Assembly: GCA_030248215.1 (NCBI GenBank)
Contig: JASANG010000769.1
Span: 44,504-108,503 of the forward strand
Length of the DNA: 64,000 nucleotides
DNA from: Enoplolaimus lenunculus
Taxonomy: Eukaryota; Nematoda; Enoplea; Enoplida; Thoracostomopsidae
Reading direction: 5' to 3'
The translations under genes were made by a program, and so were the position numbers. How positions within the stretch are numbered: the first letter of the stretch is position 1; each line of letters begins with the position of its first letter. Under the pieces are notes generated by a model. That model worked only from the letters and a program-made list of their open reading frames with translations, ran no database searches and was not told the origin of the DNA. Of the stretch, positions 25,142 to 35,969 are shown one piece after another.

Positions 25142-26989
25142 ACGTTTGCGTCAAAAATTTAATTACAATCGAAATATGTTCGTTTTGGTTACCGTACACT
25201 TAATAATATCAGGGTATGTTTATAGAAGTTAACGTTAATTGTAATGTTGCTAGTGCAGGTACTGTTGAACATCAATCCGGCAGCAACCCACAAACGAAGC
25301 TGCTTGCATAGATCACAACTCACTTTACAGCATACAGCAATTGTTTTGAGGGCTCACAATCTGGGGCGTAGTCACGATTTGATTTTGCGACCGGGTGAAA
25401 ACGTATGGATTTCTTGAAAGCGTACATAGCGAGCGAGAAAAGTTTTTGGCTTCTGCTGGTTTTTTACAGCGTGTAAAAGTGCCTTTTTTGTGGTTCAAGA
25501 AATCTCAAGATGTATTTCCTTAACTCATCTTGTATATGCTTCTGATCGTAAAGCCCTGGTATATTGGAAATAGTTTGTATATATATTTTCAACTGTAAGT
25601 TTTCTCTATATTTTTGCTAATTTTTGGTTACAGGTATAACACATATCAGAGTACAAAGTGCCGCATGATATCAAACATATCGTGAGCTGAATGGTGCAGT
25701 ACGTTTTAACGCGATACCTCTCGACTTGAATAATCTCTGGCAAATTATTATGCTAATTTACTGGCGGTTACATTGCTAAATGCGCGCTTGTAAAATTTGC
25801 TAAATTTAAATGAAAAATGATTGTGCATGTTAAAATTGGCTGCATCAATTTGTTTGGTTGAAACGATTGACTCTACTCAATGAAGTCGCGATAATTTCAA
25901 CTGCAAGATTTGCAAATGTTTCGAATTTTTTGTGGTTGCTGTTGGGTGTAAGGCGTTTGGTGGAGTAACATTTAACCGAATACCAAATCATGCTAATATA
26001 AGTTGTGTTACAATATTCTAAAATTCAACGGTAATCGTAAAAGTAGCACGTAAACGTTATTGCATGATAGGAAGATGTCACAACCCGATAGCGCAGGTAT
26101 AATGGATTACTTTGGATCAGGCTTTGGGATTTAAAGGTGTCATTGTACTACGCAGCTATTTATTTTGTACTGTGATTACGTCAAGTTTATACTTGTGTTT
26201 ATAATTTTTGTTGAAATGCTCGCCAGTTATGACCGAATTATTCAATTGTGTATGGCACGCGTCACAGAAGTTGCTGATACGCCTTCAGTAAACCAGAGTA
26301 AATGCTAGAAGAGTATGAAGCGTTTTGCATATTTTTGATCCCAACTATCAAAAAATCGCGTTTGCACAGTTCTTGTCATTTAGCAGTGCTGGCGTAAATA
26401 TAAAGTACGTTGACTTTTTTTGCTCTCCAGAACTGTTTACTGCTGTTGGGGTCTGTGTGGGCACTGCAGCCAGCATCCAGCTCAAGATCCGTTGGGCTTG
26501 GAGGGGCTCAGCAGGAGCACTTGAATGAAACCTTTTTTATATATTTTTCTACTGTATTTATGCAAAACATTGTATTCAAACTAAATTTCATGTGTTTTTA
26601 TAGAGTATTCACACATGAAAAATATGGAAGGGAATTGTACAAGGATCAAGGGGCTGTCGCTGTAACACTCTTGCGACGGTCGGCCGGCGTTCATACCGTA
26701 TAAATTGTTTTACCTATCGTCTTCCTTGTTAACCTATTGCGTTGCTAAGAAACAATGCTTTGCAGCTGCACAATGTCTTCCCGAGCTCTGTATTTTTATG
26801 TTCTAAATCTGCTGCTTCAAAACATTGTACGCTTGGCCATGATTTGGATTTGTTACGTTTTACTACCTCAACTATGCAAATTTAGTTTGTAAGAATGCTA
26901 ATGCGTATGAGCTTAGAATGAACATCTGGTTTATACCGCTGTTCTAAGCAGTAATGTAAGGAATGTAAAACTTGTGTTCACCGTCGAAA
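25142..26989. other. Islet 3' flank
   Basis: The Islet 3' UTR must lie at the start, but no canonical AATAAA was seen close to the stop. An old repeat related to 21958-22150 occupies about 25365-25560. A GC-rich patch at 26414-26525 has a splice-acceptor-like CTCTCCAG in front and no recognisable protein family. Nothing else is supported. Confidence 0.5.
26414..26525 (+). other. GC-rich patch with acceptor-like start, 1.3 kb past Islet stop
   Basis: After TTTTTTTGCTCTCCAG there are about 110 bp of clearly higher G+C than the surroundings, open in more than one frame. It could be a conserved non-coding element, an alternative terminal exon, or part of another transcript. I recognise no protein family in any frame, so it is not called as coding. 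Confidence 0.2.
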
Positions 26990-27155
26990 ACGTGACCCTA
27001 AGGTTAAGTTTTAGACTATTTTTTAAGTTTACGCTCAGGCTTTGGCTTAAACTTAGGTATAAGGTCATTTTACGCTTAGGGTAGACTATTAAGGCTTTCG
27101 AGTATATCTACTTAAGCTTAGTACTACTGCAACGACCCTGTTCTATGTATTGGCC
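26990..27155 (+). mobile_element. TTAGGC-type MITE, degenerate copy
   Basis: The right end CCCTGTTCTATGTATTGGCC matches the family terminus. Leftwards are scattered CTTAGG hexamers and the internal block TTTTAGACTATTTTTTAAG. The left terminus is decayed, so the start is approximate. Confidence 0.6.
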
Positions 27156-28095
27156 GAAAAAGTGATCGGTTATAAAAATATTGTTACGCTTTGGATTTTA
27201 TATAACATATAGGTAGGTTTTTAGTCATAATCGTGAACTAAACAAATTTTTGACTATAGTTTTATTTGCAAAGTATGATAAATTGTCACATAAAAGTAGA
27301 TACATTGTTTAAATTTTTAAAAATGAGCTTCAAAATTTTATTAGTTAAAAATTTTGAAAAATATTTTAAGCATTTTTTGGATTCGCCAATGTTGATGATA
27401 TGGTATAACTGAATTATTTGTTTTACATTTCAACGGTGGAAATTGAGCTTATAACGCGACGCGTGGTTTCTTTTTGTATTTTTATCAATTTTTGTTTATT
27501 CATGTATATTCTTTTAGTGGTAGTATTTTACACTTATACACGACAGCCGAAACTTGAAGTTGAAAGTGAAATTATAAGTATTTGCAATTCACAAGTGTTC
27601 CATGATAAACCCAGTTTATATGATCAAAATATTAAAGTCGTAACTTTATACTGAGGTCCAATCCTGTATGTAAAAAGTACTTTGTCGTTTCAATGTCTTG
27701 AATTAAATTCTGCTTGTGGTTGTGAAAGCACTTGCTTATACTACTCTTATTGCTCGGTGGCCTATAATATTCTAACATTTACCTCTGTGTAGCATCTACC
27801 TTAGACTGTATTGACCGGAATAACAGCGGAATATATGTTATACCTTGATAAATAGAAACACAACCTGTTATTCTGTATACAAGTAAAACAAACGTAACAT
27901 CAGGCTTATATCGTTAAACGTCATGTTTGTCGTTTGTTACTCAAATTCTATAGGTGGGTAAACAAAGAATCACAGTTTGAACCGCGATTCGAAATTCTTT
28001 ACTCGATTGTATGCCCACGTCAACATGTTTTTGCCCAGAGCGCGTTGACCCGCTGGTCGGTTGAAAGTCTAAATCCCAATGTCTCAGTATGCAAT

Positions 28096-28351
28096 CACTG
28101 TATAAATTGCAGTGAGTTGATTTTAACTCAGAGTGAGTTAAATTACTCAGTCTGAGTTAGGACTATCAGAACTCAGATTTGTGAGTTGAATCAACTCTAT
28201 CTTATAGTTAACTGATCAACTCACCCGGAATCATATCAACGGCGAGTGAAAATCAGTTCAACTCAGAGTGAGTTAATTCTTATTGTTATTAACTCAGAAA
28301 TAACTAACTCACTAGCTGAGTTGATTATTTAACTCATTGGAATTTACAGTG
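28096..28351. mobile_element. Palindromic MITE built from GAGTTGA/AACTCA motifs
   Basis: It begins CACTGTATAAATTGCAGTG and ends GGAATTTACAGTG, with long imperfect inverted arms rich in AACTCAGAGTGAGTT. Much of the element could fold into hairpins. The flanks show no convincing target duplication. The CACTG termini resemble those of the element at 55895-56089. Confidence 0.65.
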
Positions 28352-28540
28352 ATTGAGTTGTTTATTTACATCAATTTTTTGTCAACATTCCAACACGGTT
28401 TGTCATATATATAACCATATTGTACAAAACAGTCGGTATCTGACGTTTTCAATTATATTTGCTGTACTGAATTAAACTTTAACAATTTATTTGTCTGAAA
28501 TTATTGAAATACACTTCGAGTCGTATGTTGAATAGCTATT

Positions 28541-28813
28541 GTAAGCATGTGAGACATGCTTGTCCGTTATGTGCACATGCAATATAGTGCAGTGCACTGT
28601 ATGTATGCTAGCTGGCAGATACGGTCGACAAATATAGTCGACGAAAATGGTAGTTGGACAGGCGGGCTACGTGGCGCAGTGGTAGAGTGCTTGCTTAAGG
28701 ATCAATAGGCTGAGAGTTCTATCCCCGCTCTAGCCAACTTTTCCAGCTGCTTAGTTAAAAGGTCTGATGTCCCGGTTCCTACCTAGACTGACAGCTATTA
28801 ACCCTAAGCATAT
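28541..28813 (+). mobile_element. tRNA-derived SINE-like element
   Basis: A 5' head contains a perfect short palindrome (AGCATGT-GAG-ACATGCT, near 28544-28560). Then comes a tRNA-like segment at 28665-28736 with A box TGGCGCAGTGGTAGAG and B box GAGAGTTCTATCC, followed by a tail with GGTTCCTACCTAGACT at 28774-28789. The acceptor stem pairs for only five bases, so it is a tRNA relic and not a working tRNA gene. A second locus with the same parts is at 47926-48250. Confidence 0.6.
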
Positions 28814-29104
28814 TTAACATACACTGAGACCAGTGTAGAGTTTGATGTTTATGCAAAAACTGACACATTTTAACACCTTTATCGTAAAATTTCATTTTAT
28901 AAATTATATAAAATTAGATGCATTGCAAGAACTACTAAACTGAAGCGTGAATATGTATCTTTAATTCACAAATTGCTGAAAATGTACTTCGCATTTCGAT
29001 CTTCTTCGTTTTTATTTTTACAACCAATTTTAAGTGATTTTTCGTAGTCAACAACTATTTCAAAGCACTGGCTTTTGTTTATTGTTTTTAATTTTCTTCA
29101 TTAT

Positions 29105-29268
29105 AAACCCAAAACGTTTTTCTGCGAGACTGTAATAGAGTAAGCTTAAACTTTAGACTAATTTTTTGCTTAGGTTTGGACTTAAGCTTAGGTATAAGCT
29201 CATTCTTATGCTTTAAAGCTTAGGAATATGACTATGATACCGTTACAGCCGTGGTCTATATATTGGCC
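29105..29268 (+). mobile_element. TTAGGC-type MITE, degenerate copy
   Basis: The internal block TAATAGAGTAAGCTTAAAC, then TTAGACTAATTTTTTGCTT and spaced CTTAGG hexamers, ends with GTGGTCTATATATTGGCC. The left terminus is eroded (AAAACGTTTTTCTG remains). Confidence 0.65.
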
Positions 29269-29449
29269 ATAAATTTTTACGCATGAACAAATCGGGTTAT
29301 TTGTTGAAAATTCAAACCATTGCGCTGCTGTTCCCGAACTGCTTACAATCACCAGGTGGTCAGATTACGCTCGATCAAACGTGAAATATTAATGTTGTAA
29401 GCTGTGTAAGGTTAACCTTTGCAATCATGCAGAATGCAAACGATCCAAC

Positions 29450-29656
29450 GGGCCAATATAAAGAACTGGGGAGCAATAGTATTATAAGGATATTCCTAAG
29501 CCTAAGCCTAAGCTTAACCCTAAGCCTAAGCCTAAGAATGAGTCTATTTCTAAGCCTAAGCCAAAGCCTAAGCCATGCAAAAAGTAGTCTAAAGCTTAAA
29601 CTTACTTTATTGTAGTACCACAGAAAAACGTTCCGCCCCTGATCTTTACGTTTTGT
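29450..29656 (-). mobile_element. TTAGGC-type MITE, inverted copy
   Basis: It opens GGGCCAATATAAAGAACTGG and carries long CCTAAG arrays (the reverse of TTAGGC). It closes with the conserved block and CGTTCCGCCCCTGATC. GATCCAAC on the left and CGTCCAAC on the right share TCCAAC and look like a decayed 8-bp target duplication. Confidence 0.75.
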
Positions 29657-29952
29657 CGTCCAACGAATAGATATTTTATAGAATTACGATATAGCTCTGC
29701 GATGTCTATGACAACGTGATTATATGTGGTCCATATATAGAACCACGCATAGATACAATCTGCTTTAATTTGTATAAATTTGTAGTTAAAATTTTTTTGC
29801 ACAATTTTCAAAAAGTAAAACACTTGCAAATTCACTTTAAAAATGCACGTTAGGTGTATCATATCTCGATCCATCGGAACACTGAGAGAAACAAACTACG
29901 TTAAATGCACAAGAAACGCAGCCAGGATTTTATTAAACGAGATGGGATAACC

Positions 29953-30170
29953 ACGTCAGAAAGTTTGTTGCCAACGAGCGCGGAGAGTGAGAAATTTTTT
30001 GACAATTATTTTAAAGCCTAAAACACGTCAAAATGTTTGTTTCCAACCGGCGTAGAGAGTGAAAATTTTTTTTGAAAATTATTCCAAAGCTTAAAACACG
30101 TCAAAATGTTTGTTTCCAACGAGCGTGAAGAGAGAAATTTTTTTGAAAATGATTGTAAAGCCTAAAACAG
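29953..30170. repeat. Three tandem units of about 73 bp
   Basis: Units start at 29953, 30025 and 30098, each beginning ACGTCA(G/A)AA followed by GTTTGTT(G/T)CCAAC and ending AAAGC(C/T)TAAAACA. The units differ by several substitutions and indels. No coding sense. Confidence 0.85.
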
Positions 30171-30240
30171 TATCTTTTCCCAAGCTATTCTAGAAATTTC
30201 AGAGGACATATCCCAGCTATTTCCCTTATGTATGCCTCTG

Positions 30241-30550
30241 GGTACTATACAGTCGAGGAACAGTATTATAAGCATATTCCTAAGCCTAAGCCCAAGCCTA
30301 CTGCAGTGACCCGAATAAGGGGGGACTAGGGATACGGACTCCTACTGATAGGGACTCAAAATGTAGACCACCCTTCCTCTTATTACCCCCACCCACTCTT
30401 ATTCGGGTCACTACAATAAGCCTAAGCGTAAGAATGAGCATATTCCTAAGCCTAAGCCTAAGCCGCGCAAAACAATTAGCCTAAAGCTTAAGCTTTACTG
30501 TTTTGTAGTCCTACAGAAAAACGTTCCGCCTCTGATCTTTACATGAGCCC
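30241..30550 (-). mobile_element. TTAGGC-type MITE, inverted copy carrying a nested MITE
   Basis: The right part ends CGTTCCGCCTCTGATC then TTTACATGAGCC. CCTAAG arrays lie on both sides of an insertion at 30301-30416. The left terminus is decayed (GGTACTATACAGTCGAGGAAC). Without the insertion it would be about the family's usual 190-200 bp. Confidence 0.75.
30301..30416. mobile_element. Short TA-type MITE nested in a TTAGGC array
   Basis: The ends CTGCAGTGACCCGAATAAG and CTTATTCGGGTCACTACAA are inverted repeats. The element is flanked by TA on both sides (30299-30300 and 30417-30418). Removing it and one TA restores an uninterrupted CCTAAG array, so the insertion is clean and the TTAGGC element is older. 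TA duplication is typical of the Tc1/mariner superfamily, which is the likely class. Confidence 0.85.
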
Positions 30551-30566
30551 AGTAACCTATGGTCGT

Positions 30567-30908
30567 GAACTGATTACACCGAAATTTTACCTCCAGTTCT
30601 ATCTGTTAATGACACAATGCCGGACGAGTAAACACGCAAAATCCAACCGTAATGCCGAGCTTATTGTCGCCTTTGGCTTTGGCATAAAGCCGTGAAATGA
30701 AATATATATACTGGCTCTGCGCATGATTTCGGCATATCATCCTATGTTTACATTTCCAACACTCACCTCACCTGGTTTTGAAATGATAACACTGAAATTT
30801 TAGCTCCAACTCCACCTGTTGATGACATAATGCCGGACGACTAAACAGACAAAACCCGATCATAATGTCAAGCATATTGTCGCCTTTGGCGTTGACATAA
30901 ACGCTATA
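30567..30908. repeat. Two direct repeats of about 130 bp, 213 bp apart
   Basis: 30567-30695 and 30780-30908 share the series GAAATTTTA(C/G)CTCCA, AATGCCGGACGA, and TATTGTCGCCTTTGGC in the same order. They differ at many positions. Nature unknown; no terminal structure was seen. Confidence 0.7.
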
Positions 30909-30935
30909 ATTTACCAGCTTCGGCATAAAGCTGTA

Positions 30936-33175
30936 ATTTACCAATGTCAGTAATGCACGGCAAATATTTATAATAAGTATATACACGCTGTTTAAAATTG
31001 CGAACCGTACATATGCGTATATATTATGATTTGGAGCGATTAGGTGTTAATAATCCTTCACGCATGTATTATGCATTTGTATAGTGACTGACTTTTGGGG
31101 CTTTCCGTTCGGAAACACACCAGCTAATTAGGATAAAAGCCTTCAAGCGATAAAGGTTGGTTGTATCACGTGGTGGTATAATGAATAACTGTGAGTATAT
31201 ACTGCTTACTACTGAATCTGGGGGCAGTCTCGTTGTTGACTTGGGACCACGTCAAAATAAAAAGCTGTGTTTTAGACACGAAAAATGAAATATGTGTAAA
31301 GTTTAGTATACTTGTTCGTTTACTCTCGCTACACTAGTGTGGTAATTTGTTAGAGGTGAAATTCCAACCCAACAATGCACATATTATTACGTTATTTGAT
31401 GCTTATAGGCGAAGGCTTTACCTTAAGCTTATTCTCAGGATTAGGTTTCGACTTAGGCTCAGGTTCGTTATGTGTGTGGGAAATTTTATGTGGGGAAGGA
31501 ACTAACCAAGTACCTAAATTTTTAGTTCCAACTAGGTTGAAAACAGTACGATCTGCTGCAATTTTAGAAAGCAGGCTCAAATAACTGTAGCACTATTCTT
31601 TTAGCAGTTAAATTGTTTCAAGAAGGTAAGGGCTAGAAAATTAACTGAACAAAAAATGATCCAAGATTTTAGTCGAATTCTCTTCACATTTATACACTTG
31701 GCTGAAAAATTACGATTTGCGTTGTATTAAATTCATTGCATATCGTCTGACAAAAACATTACAAAAGTTTCATCTTAACATACTGCGTCCATTTTTGTGA
31801 GTACCGGAAAAGCAAAGGTTATTACAACAGAAATACTGAAATTGTGTGAAAGCATTCTGTGTATACAAATACAACGCATACCTAATAATCGCTGAAAATT
31901 TTGTTTAAATCCCAATATTAACGGCGTTAATGGAAATGCCGGGTTTATATCGTTTCCAAGGAACTTCTGGAGACGAGAAGAAGGCACTTACATTTTTTGG
32001 ATAACCCGAAGGATGCTATAGTCCAACAATTTTTTTGCGATCTCTATCTGGATTCAACCGGATACCACAAAATGCCGCAGCCGGATATTCAATATATGCA
32101 TGTATTTTGTAACAGAAAAATGGTGACAGATTTTAATAACTGAGTTCTAAAGTTTACAAATTAAATTAACGAAACTATAGTCAACCGGCTAAATGCATAA
32201 AGTTTTGACTGTTGTTAACCCGCTCGGTAACATAGACTTGCAAAATCCAATTAAAAATAAGCTATGCAATTCAATTTTTTGACGATATTCAAAATAAATA
32301 TCCGGTATAAGGTTACATTTCACTCGGCATGGAATCTTAGTTAAGTCCTTGGTCTTTAATATATAAACTGGTAAATGTTTAGTTAACGTATATACATATA
32401 GATTTATTTATCATAAGGAATAATGCATTATAATGGAACTTCCGGTGACTTAATTTGTTTTCACAGTTACACGTTTCTGCAGTAGGACGCCTATTAATAT
32501 CAGGGTTCAAGAATGTGTACTTTGTACGAACAATACAATAGAGAAGGTATTTACATTCGTGTTAATTTGAATGCCATACGATCATAGAAAGTGTCAACAA
32601 ATCAGTGTGAATGTTAAAGTAGCCACTTTAGAAAGCACTAATTGTTCTACATTAATTTTGTTAATGACCTGAAACAATCTGGAATTCCGATATATGCATT
32701 GACAAAATTTTCTAGGGGTTGGTTACGTTGTTGGAGTCGTGTACGATTACAATGAATGTATACGTACGAACATACGATGGATCGAAGCTGTTTGTTTTGT
32801 TTAAGTTTCTCATCATGCATATTTGTTACCTAAGACAATAGAGAATCAAAATAAATGCTTTTAGGACACTAAGGCATAGGCAAGAGTACAGTATGAATAT
32901 GTTGCTTGCGGTTATTTTTGTAGAAAAAACATTAAACCAAATACGGACGCAGCAACGTCACCAGCAACGAGGGGGCTATCATCCTTGTGAGCGAAGCAAA
33001 CGAGAACCCTGACGCAATTTCAGTATAAAATGTTAATAGAGACTTTTGGTTTTAAAAATACTGGGGGACCCTGTCCTGTCCCCCTCTTGCTGCACTCGTG
33101 AAACTAAAAGCCTGCACATGTATACAAAATATGCAGAAGGAAGTTCCAAATCGTAAAGCACAAACCTAAGCCTAT
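30936..33175. other. Intergenic, no gene recognised
   Basis: AT-rich sequence. Degenerate CTTAGG hexamers at 31390-31460 may be a relic of the TTAGGC family. At 32945-33030 a segment with GTGAGCGAAGCAAACGAGAA and GACGCAATTTCA resembles 49283-49350 in V-ATPase subunit C intron 1, so a shared old repeat is likely. Nothing else was identified. Confidence 0.5.
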
Positions 33176-33177
33176 TA

Positions 33178-33213
<36 letters not shown>

Positions 33214-33230
33214 TAATAATAATAATAACA
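33176..33230. repeat. AAT trinucleotide microsatellite
   Basis: A run of AAT/TAA triplets with one single-base interruption. The minus-strand leucine/tyrosine-rich open frame here is an artefact of this run. Confidence 0.95.
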
Positions 33231-34329
33231 ACATCGAGCGGTTACAAGTCCATCAAGCCGTAGACTGAATAGAAGCAGTTTAAATCCATCGAAGTTCATC
33301 CCAAATATATATTAAAACTAAATCAAAAGACTGTCAATACAGCGATCAAAGCAAAGAACGCAAAATCAAAATAAAGGATATACTACTGTCAAAAATACAA
33401 TACGCTTTTCGCGTTTTGAAACGTTTAAACACTATAGCGTCCGAGCACATTAAAACAGTTTACGTTAACGTTTTGCAGACAGAGTGCAGCCTGAAGTGAC
33501 ACAAACCGGAGCTGTGAATAAGCAAATTTGGCCGAAGACGAAACTAAAGTTATACTAAAATTAGGTAATTAAAATATATTGTTTGAATACGATAACTTTT
33601 GTATAATAATCTGTGAAGTATTTCCAAATAATTTTTGAAAGTTTTCATTTTAAGAAATTTCGGCGATCAATTAGTGGGGCTAGGATGATTGACCTTCAAC
33701 GGACATCTTCGACATCGCTGACAAAAAATTTTGCTACAGCATTATACAGTTCTGCGTTATGGAAATTCGAAATTTTGCTTGGCCTTCTGGAAATGTCCTT
33801 ACCAAATCCACTAATATTTCAAGGTTACGTGGCTGTTTCCCATTTGGCCTATAAAGTTACAAGCACACTGAATGTCTGTATATACAACTGTTATCAAAAC
33901 GAAGACTTTCATACCGAAATTACTGAAAATTCAATTTAATTACACCGGAGCAGCAGGTTAAAGCGCATGATTAATCCGAAGGCTCATATTAACTATTAAG
34001 GACTGTCTAGTAAGCCCAAACCGAACCATTACTAAGATTAGTGGCATAGGGACAATTTCAAAAGTGTGGGACAACATTAATTGAACAAAAACGTTTCATA
34101 AAAAATGCACGTTCAGTGGCGAATCCATGATTTTTCGGTGTGGGATCCGAGATAGACTGGTCTAGCCGGCTCTTGCATCATTCCGAGTTTTGACCCAGGT
34201 TACTTTCAGGGGTGACCCGTTTTCCCGCGGGACAGCAATAGTGCTGGAATTTGCTACATCTGTTTGTGCATACGCGAAGATTGTTACACTTGTTTACATT
34301 TTTTTATTTGTGGTTTGGATAGCAAGATC
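33231..34329. other. Intergenic, no gene recognised
   Basis: A 108-codon open frame at 33613-33939 has no recognisable domain and lies in ordinary AT-rich sequence. Near 34050-34225 there are phrases resembling the GGGAC/GTCCC-rich repeats that follow the next MITE. No feature is supported beyond that. Confidence 0.4.
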
Positions 34330-34528
34330 AGTCCATGTATAGAACAGGGCCGGAACAGTAGTATAAGCAGATTCCTAAACCTAAGCCTAAGCCTAAGGAT
34401 GAGCGTATTCCTAAGCCCAAGCCTAAGCCTAAGCAAAAAAGTAAGTCTAAAGCTTAAACTGACTCCATTATATATATATAGCCCCACAGGAAAACGATCT
34501 GGCTGTGTTCTATACCTATACATGGGTC
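34330..34528 (-). mobile_element. TTAGGC-type MITE with perfect 8-bp target duplication
   Basis: The left end AGTCCATGTATAGAACAGGG and the right end CTATACATGGGTC (read ACCTATACATGGGTC) are inverted repeats. CCTAAG arrays and the conserved block AGTCTAAAGCTTAAACTGAC lie inside. GCAAGATC is present on both sides (34322-34329 and 34529-34536). An exact 8-bp duplication is the signature of hAT-superfamily insertion. Confidence 0.9.
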
Positions 34529-34536
34529 GCAAGATC

Positions 34537-35600
34537 GCTTAGAGCGGGGGCATCGCCCCCGATAAAATCAATCTCAACACAAAATATTGCCGTCCCGTTT
34601 TCCGTTTTTCCTGATGAAATGTACAGCTCCCCCATTTTCCCGTTTCTCAAACAAGGTATATTGTTGCAAGGGCATCCACACGGGGGGCATTGGGTGGCCG
34701 TTCTCCCCAAATTTGGTTGGTTCTCATTCCTCAATTCTAAATAGACTCGGGCCAGACATTGTGATTAAAATTGTTTTTGGATCCATTCAGGATCCCATTG
34801 TTCAGAAATTTTTAACGCTACCCGAGTTTTGAATGAAAAAAATTCACAGTGTTATAAAAGGTATTAAAATGCAGTGATATCCAAGTCAGCTGTGGCTGCC
34901 ATGGCCGCAATTGTACAGAGGGGAGTGACAGGTGGCGCAACTCCGGCTGCGAAAATGTTCGTTTTCTTCCCCCGAGCTAAAAAATTTTGTACTGTCTGAA
35001 AAGAATTTGATTTGTGTCCCATTGTCCTGTTTTCCACACCTAAAATTGGCAGCTGTCCCATTTTCCCATTTGCAAAAACCGCTCCTGTTCCGTTTTCCCA
35101 GCGAAAAATTGAAGCTGTCCCGTTTTCCCATTTGCCCGAAACAAACCTGTCTCATTTTCCGGCCCATGTATAGAACAGGGCCGGATCGTTTTCCGGAGGG
35201 GCTATAAGAGAGTCAGTTTAAGCTTTAGACTAATTTTTTGCTTAAACTTAGGCTTAGGCTTAGGTAAAGGCTCATCCATATGCATAGGCTTAGGCTTAGG
35301 AATATGCTTATACTACTGTTCCGGCCCTGTTCTGTACATGGGCCGTTTTCACGGCAAAAAATTGCACCTGTCCCGTTTTCCCATTTGCCCGAAACACGCC
35401 TATCCCACTGTCTCGTTTCCCCACCGAAAACTTGCAGGTGTCCCATTTTCCCATCTGCCCTTAATACTGTCGGTAGAGTATATGAATTTGCCCCTATTAC
35501 ACTCCTGTGTCTTGCTGTCCCGCGGAAAAACGGGACGCCCCGAGAAGTAACATTGGCCCGAGTTTTAATCCCGTGCCACCATGTTAGTTTTCTTAAAGGT
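34537..35600. repeat. GTCCCGTTTTCCC minisatellite region
   Basis: Repeated phrases of the type GCTGTCCCGTTTTCCC, ATTTGCCCGAAAC and CCGAAAA(C/T)TTG recur irregularly from about 34590 to 35460 and are split by a TTAGGC MITE at 35161. A hairpin GCGGGGGCATCGCCCCCG sits at 34544-34561. The tail (TTGCTGTCCC, a GGAAAA segment, GTAACATTGGC, 35470-35560) recurs at 57550-57600 after another GTCCC minisatellite, so both belong to one composite repeat. Confidence 0.65.
35161..35344 (+). mobile_element. TTAGGC-type MITE, best-preserved ends
   Basis: GGCCCATGTATAGAACAGGG at the left and CCCTGTTCTGTACATGGGCC at the right are nearly perfect inverted repeats. Inside are GTTTTCCGGAGGGGCTATAA, the block AGTTTAAGCTTTAGACTAA and TTAGGC arrays. 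It lies within the GTCCC minisatellite. The repetitive target hides any target duplication. Confidence 0.9.
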
Positions 35601-35734
35601 CATCCTGAATTTTTCCTAAAACGGAACGGTCAAAAATAAAATTGGATAGTTATGTGCCTTTGCGTCCTGCGAGATATTAAATATTTTAATAGATTGGCCC
35701 ATGTTAGTTTTTAGATAAACCCATATTCCAAAAT

Positions 35735-35966
35735 GTTAACGGATACAGTAACAATAACGGATAATGATCGAAATAAGGGAAACGAAGAACGGATATTGAA
35801 GTATGAAAGCTTCAAAAACGTTTTATTTTTCTGCCTACATAATTGAAAACGTGCAAATATTCACCGAGCTTTCTAAACTAATTTTGAGCGTACAAATATT
35901 TTCGGTATTTCTTTAACGGAAACGGATACCAATTTTTACCGAAAACGAATATCCGGTTACACCCTG
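35735..35966 (+). mobile_element. CCGG-type MITE, 3' part
   Basis: It ends ATATCCGGTTACACCCTG, and upstream are ACGGATA and AACGGATACC phrases shared with 59690-60014. The 5' terminus is not clear. Confidence 0.6.
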
Positions 35967-35969
35967 ACA

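Noticed and set aside
24888-25232. A 114-codon plus-strand frame overlapping the last Islet exon
   Set aside because: It is offset by one base from the Islet frame that joins exon 5 and ends in the expected Ser/Pro-rich C terminus. The overlap is a by-product of the locally GC-rich exon.
28665-28736. Functional tRNA gene
   Set aside because: A and B boxes are present, but the acceptor and T stems pair poorly and no clear anticodon stem forms. A second diverged copy with shared flanks indicates a SINE.
29460-29600. TTAGGC/CCTAAG arrays as true telomere or fusion remnant
   Set aside because: The arrays are short, degenerate, in both orientations, and enclosed by inverted ends with target duplications, so they belong to a MITE.
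29953-30170. Short tandem units considered as a CRISPR-like array
   Set aside because: The units are contiguous and diverged with no unique spacers, and the DNA is eukaryotic.
33613-33939. 108-codon plus-strand frame
   Set aside because: No domain, no composition shift and no splice or promoter context; length alone is insufficient.
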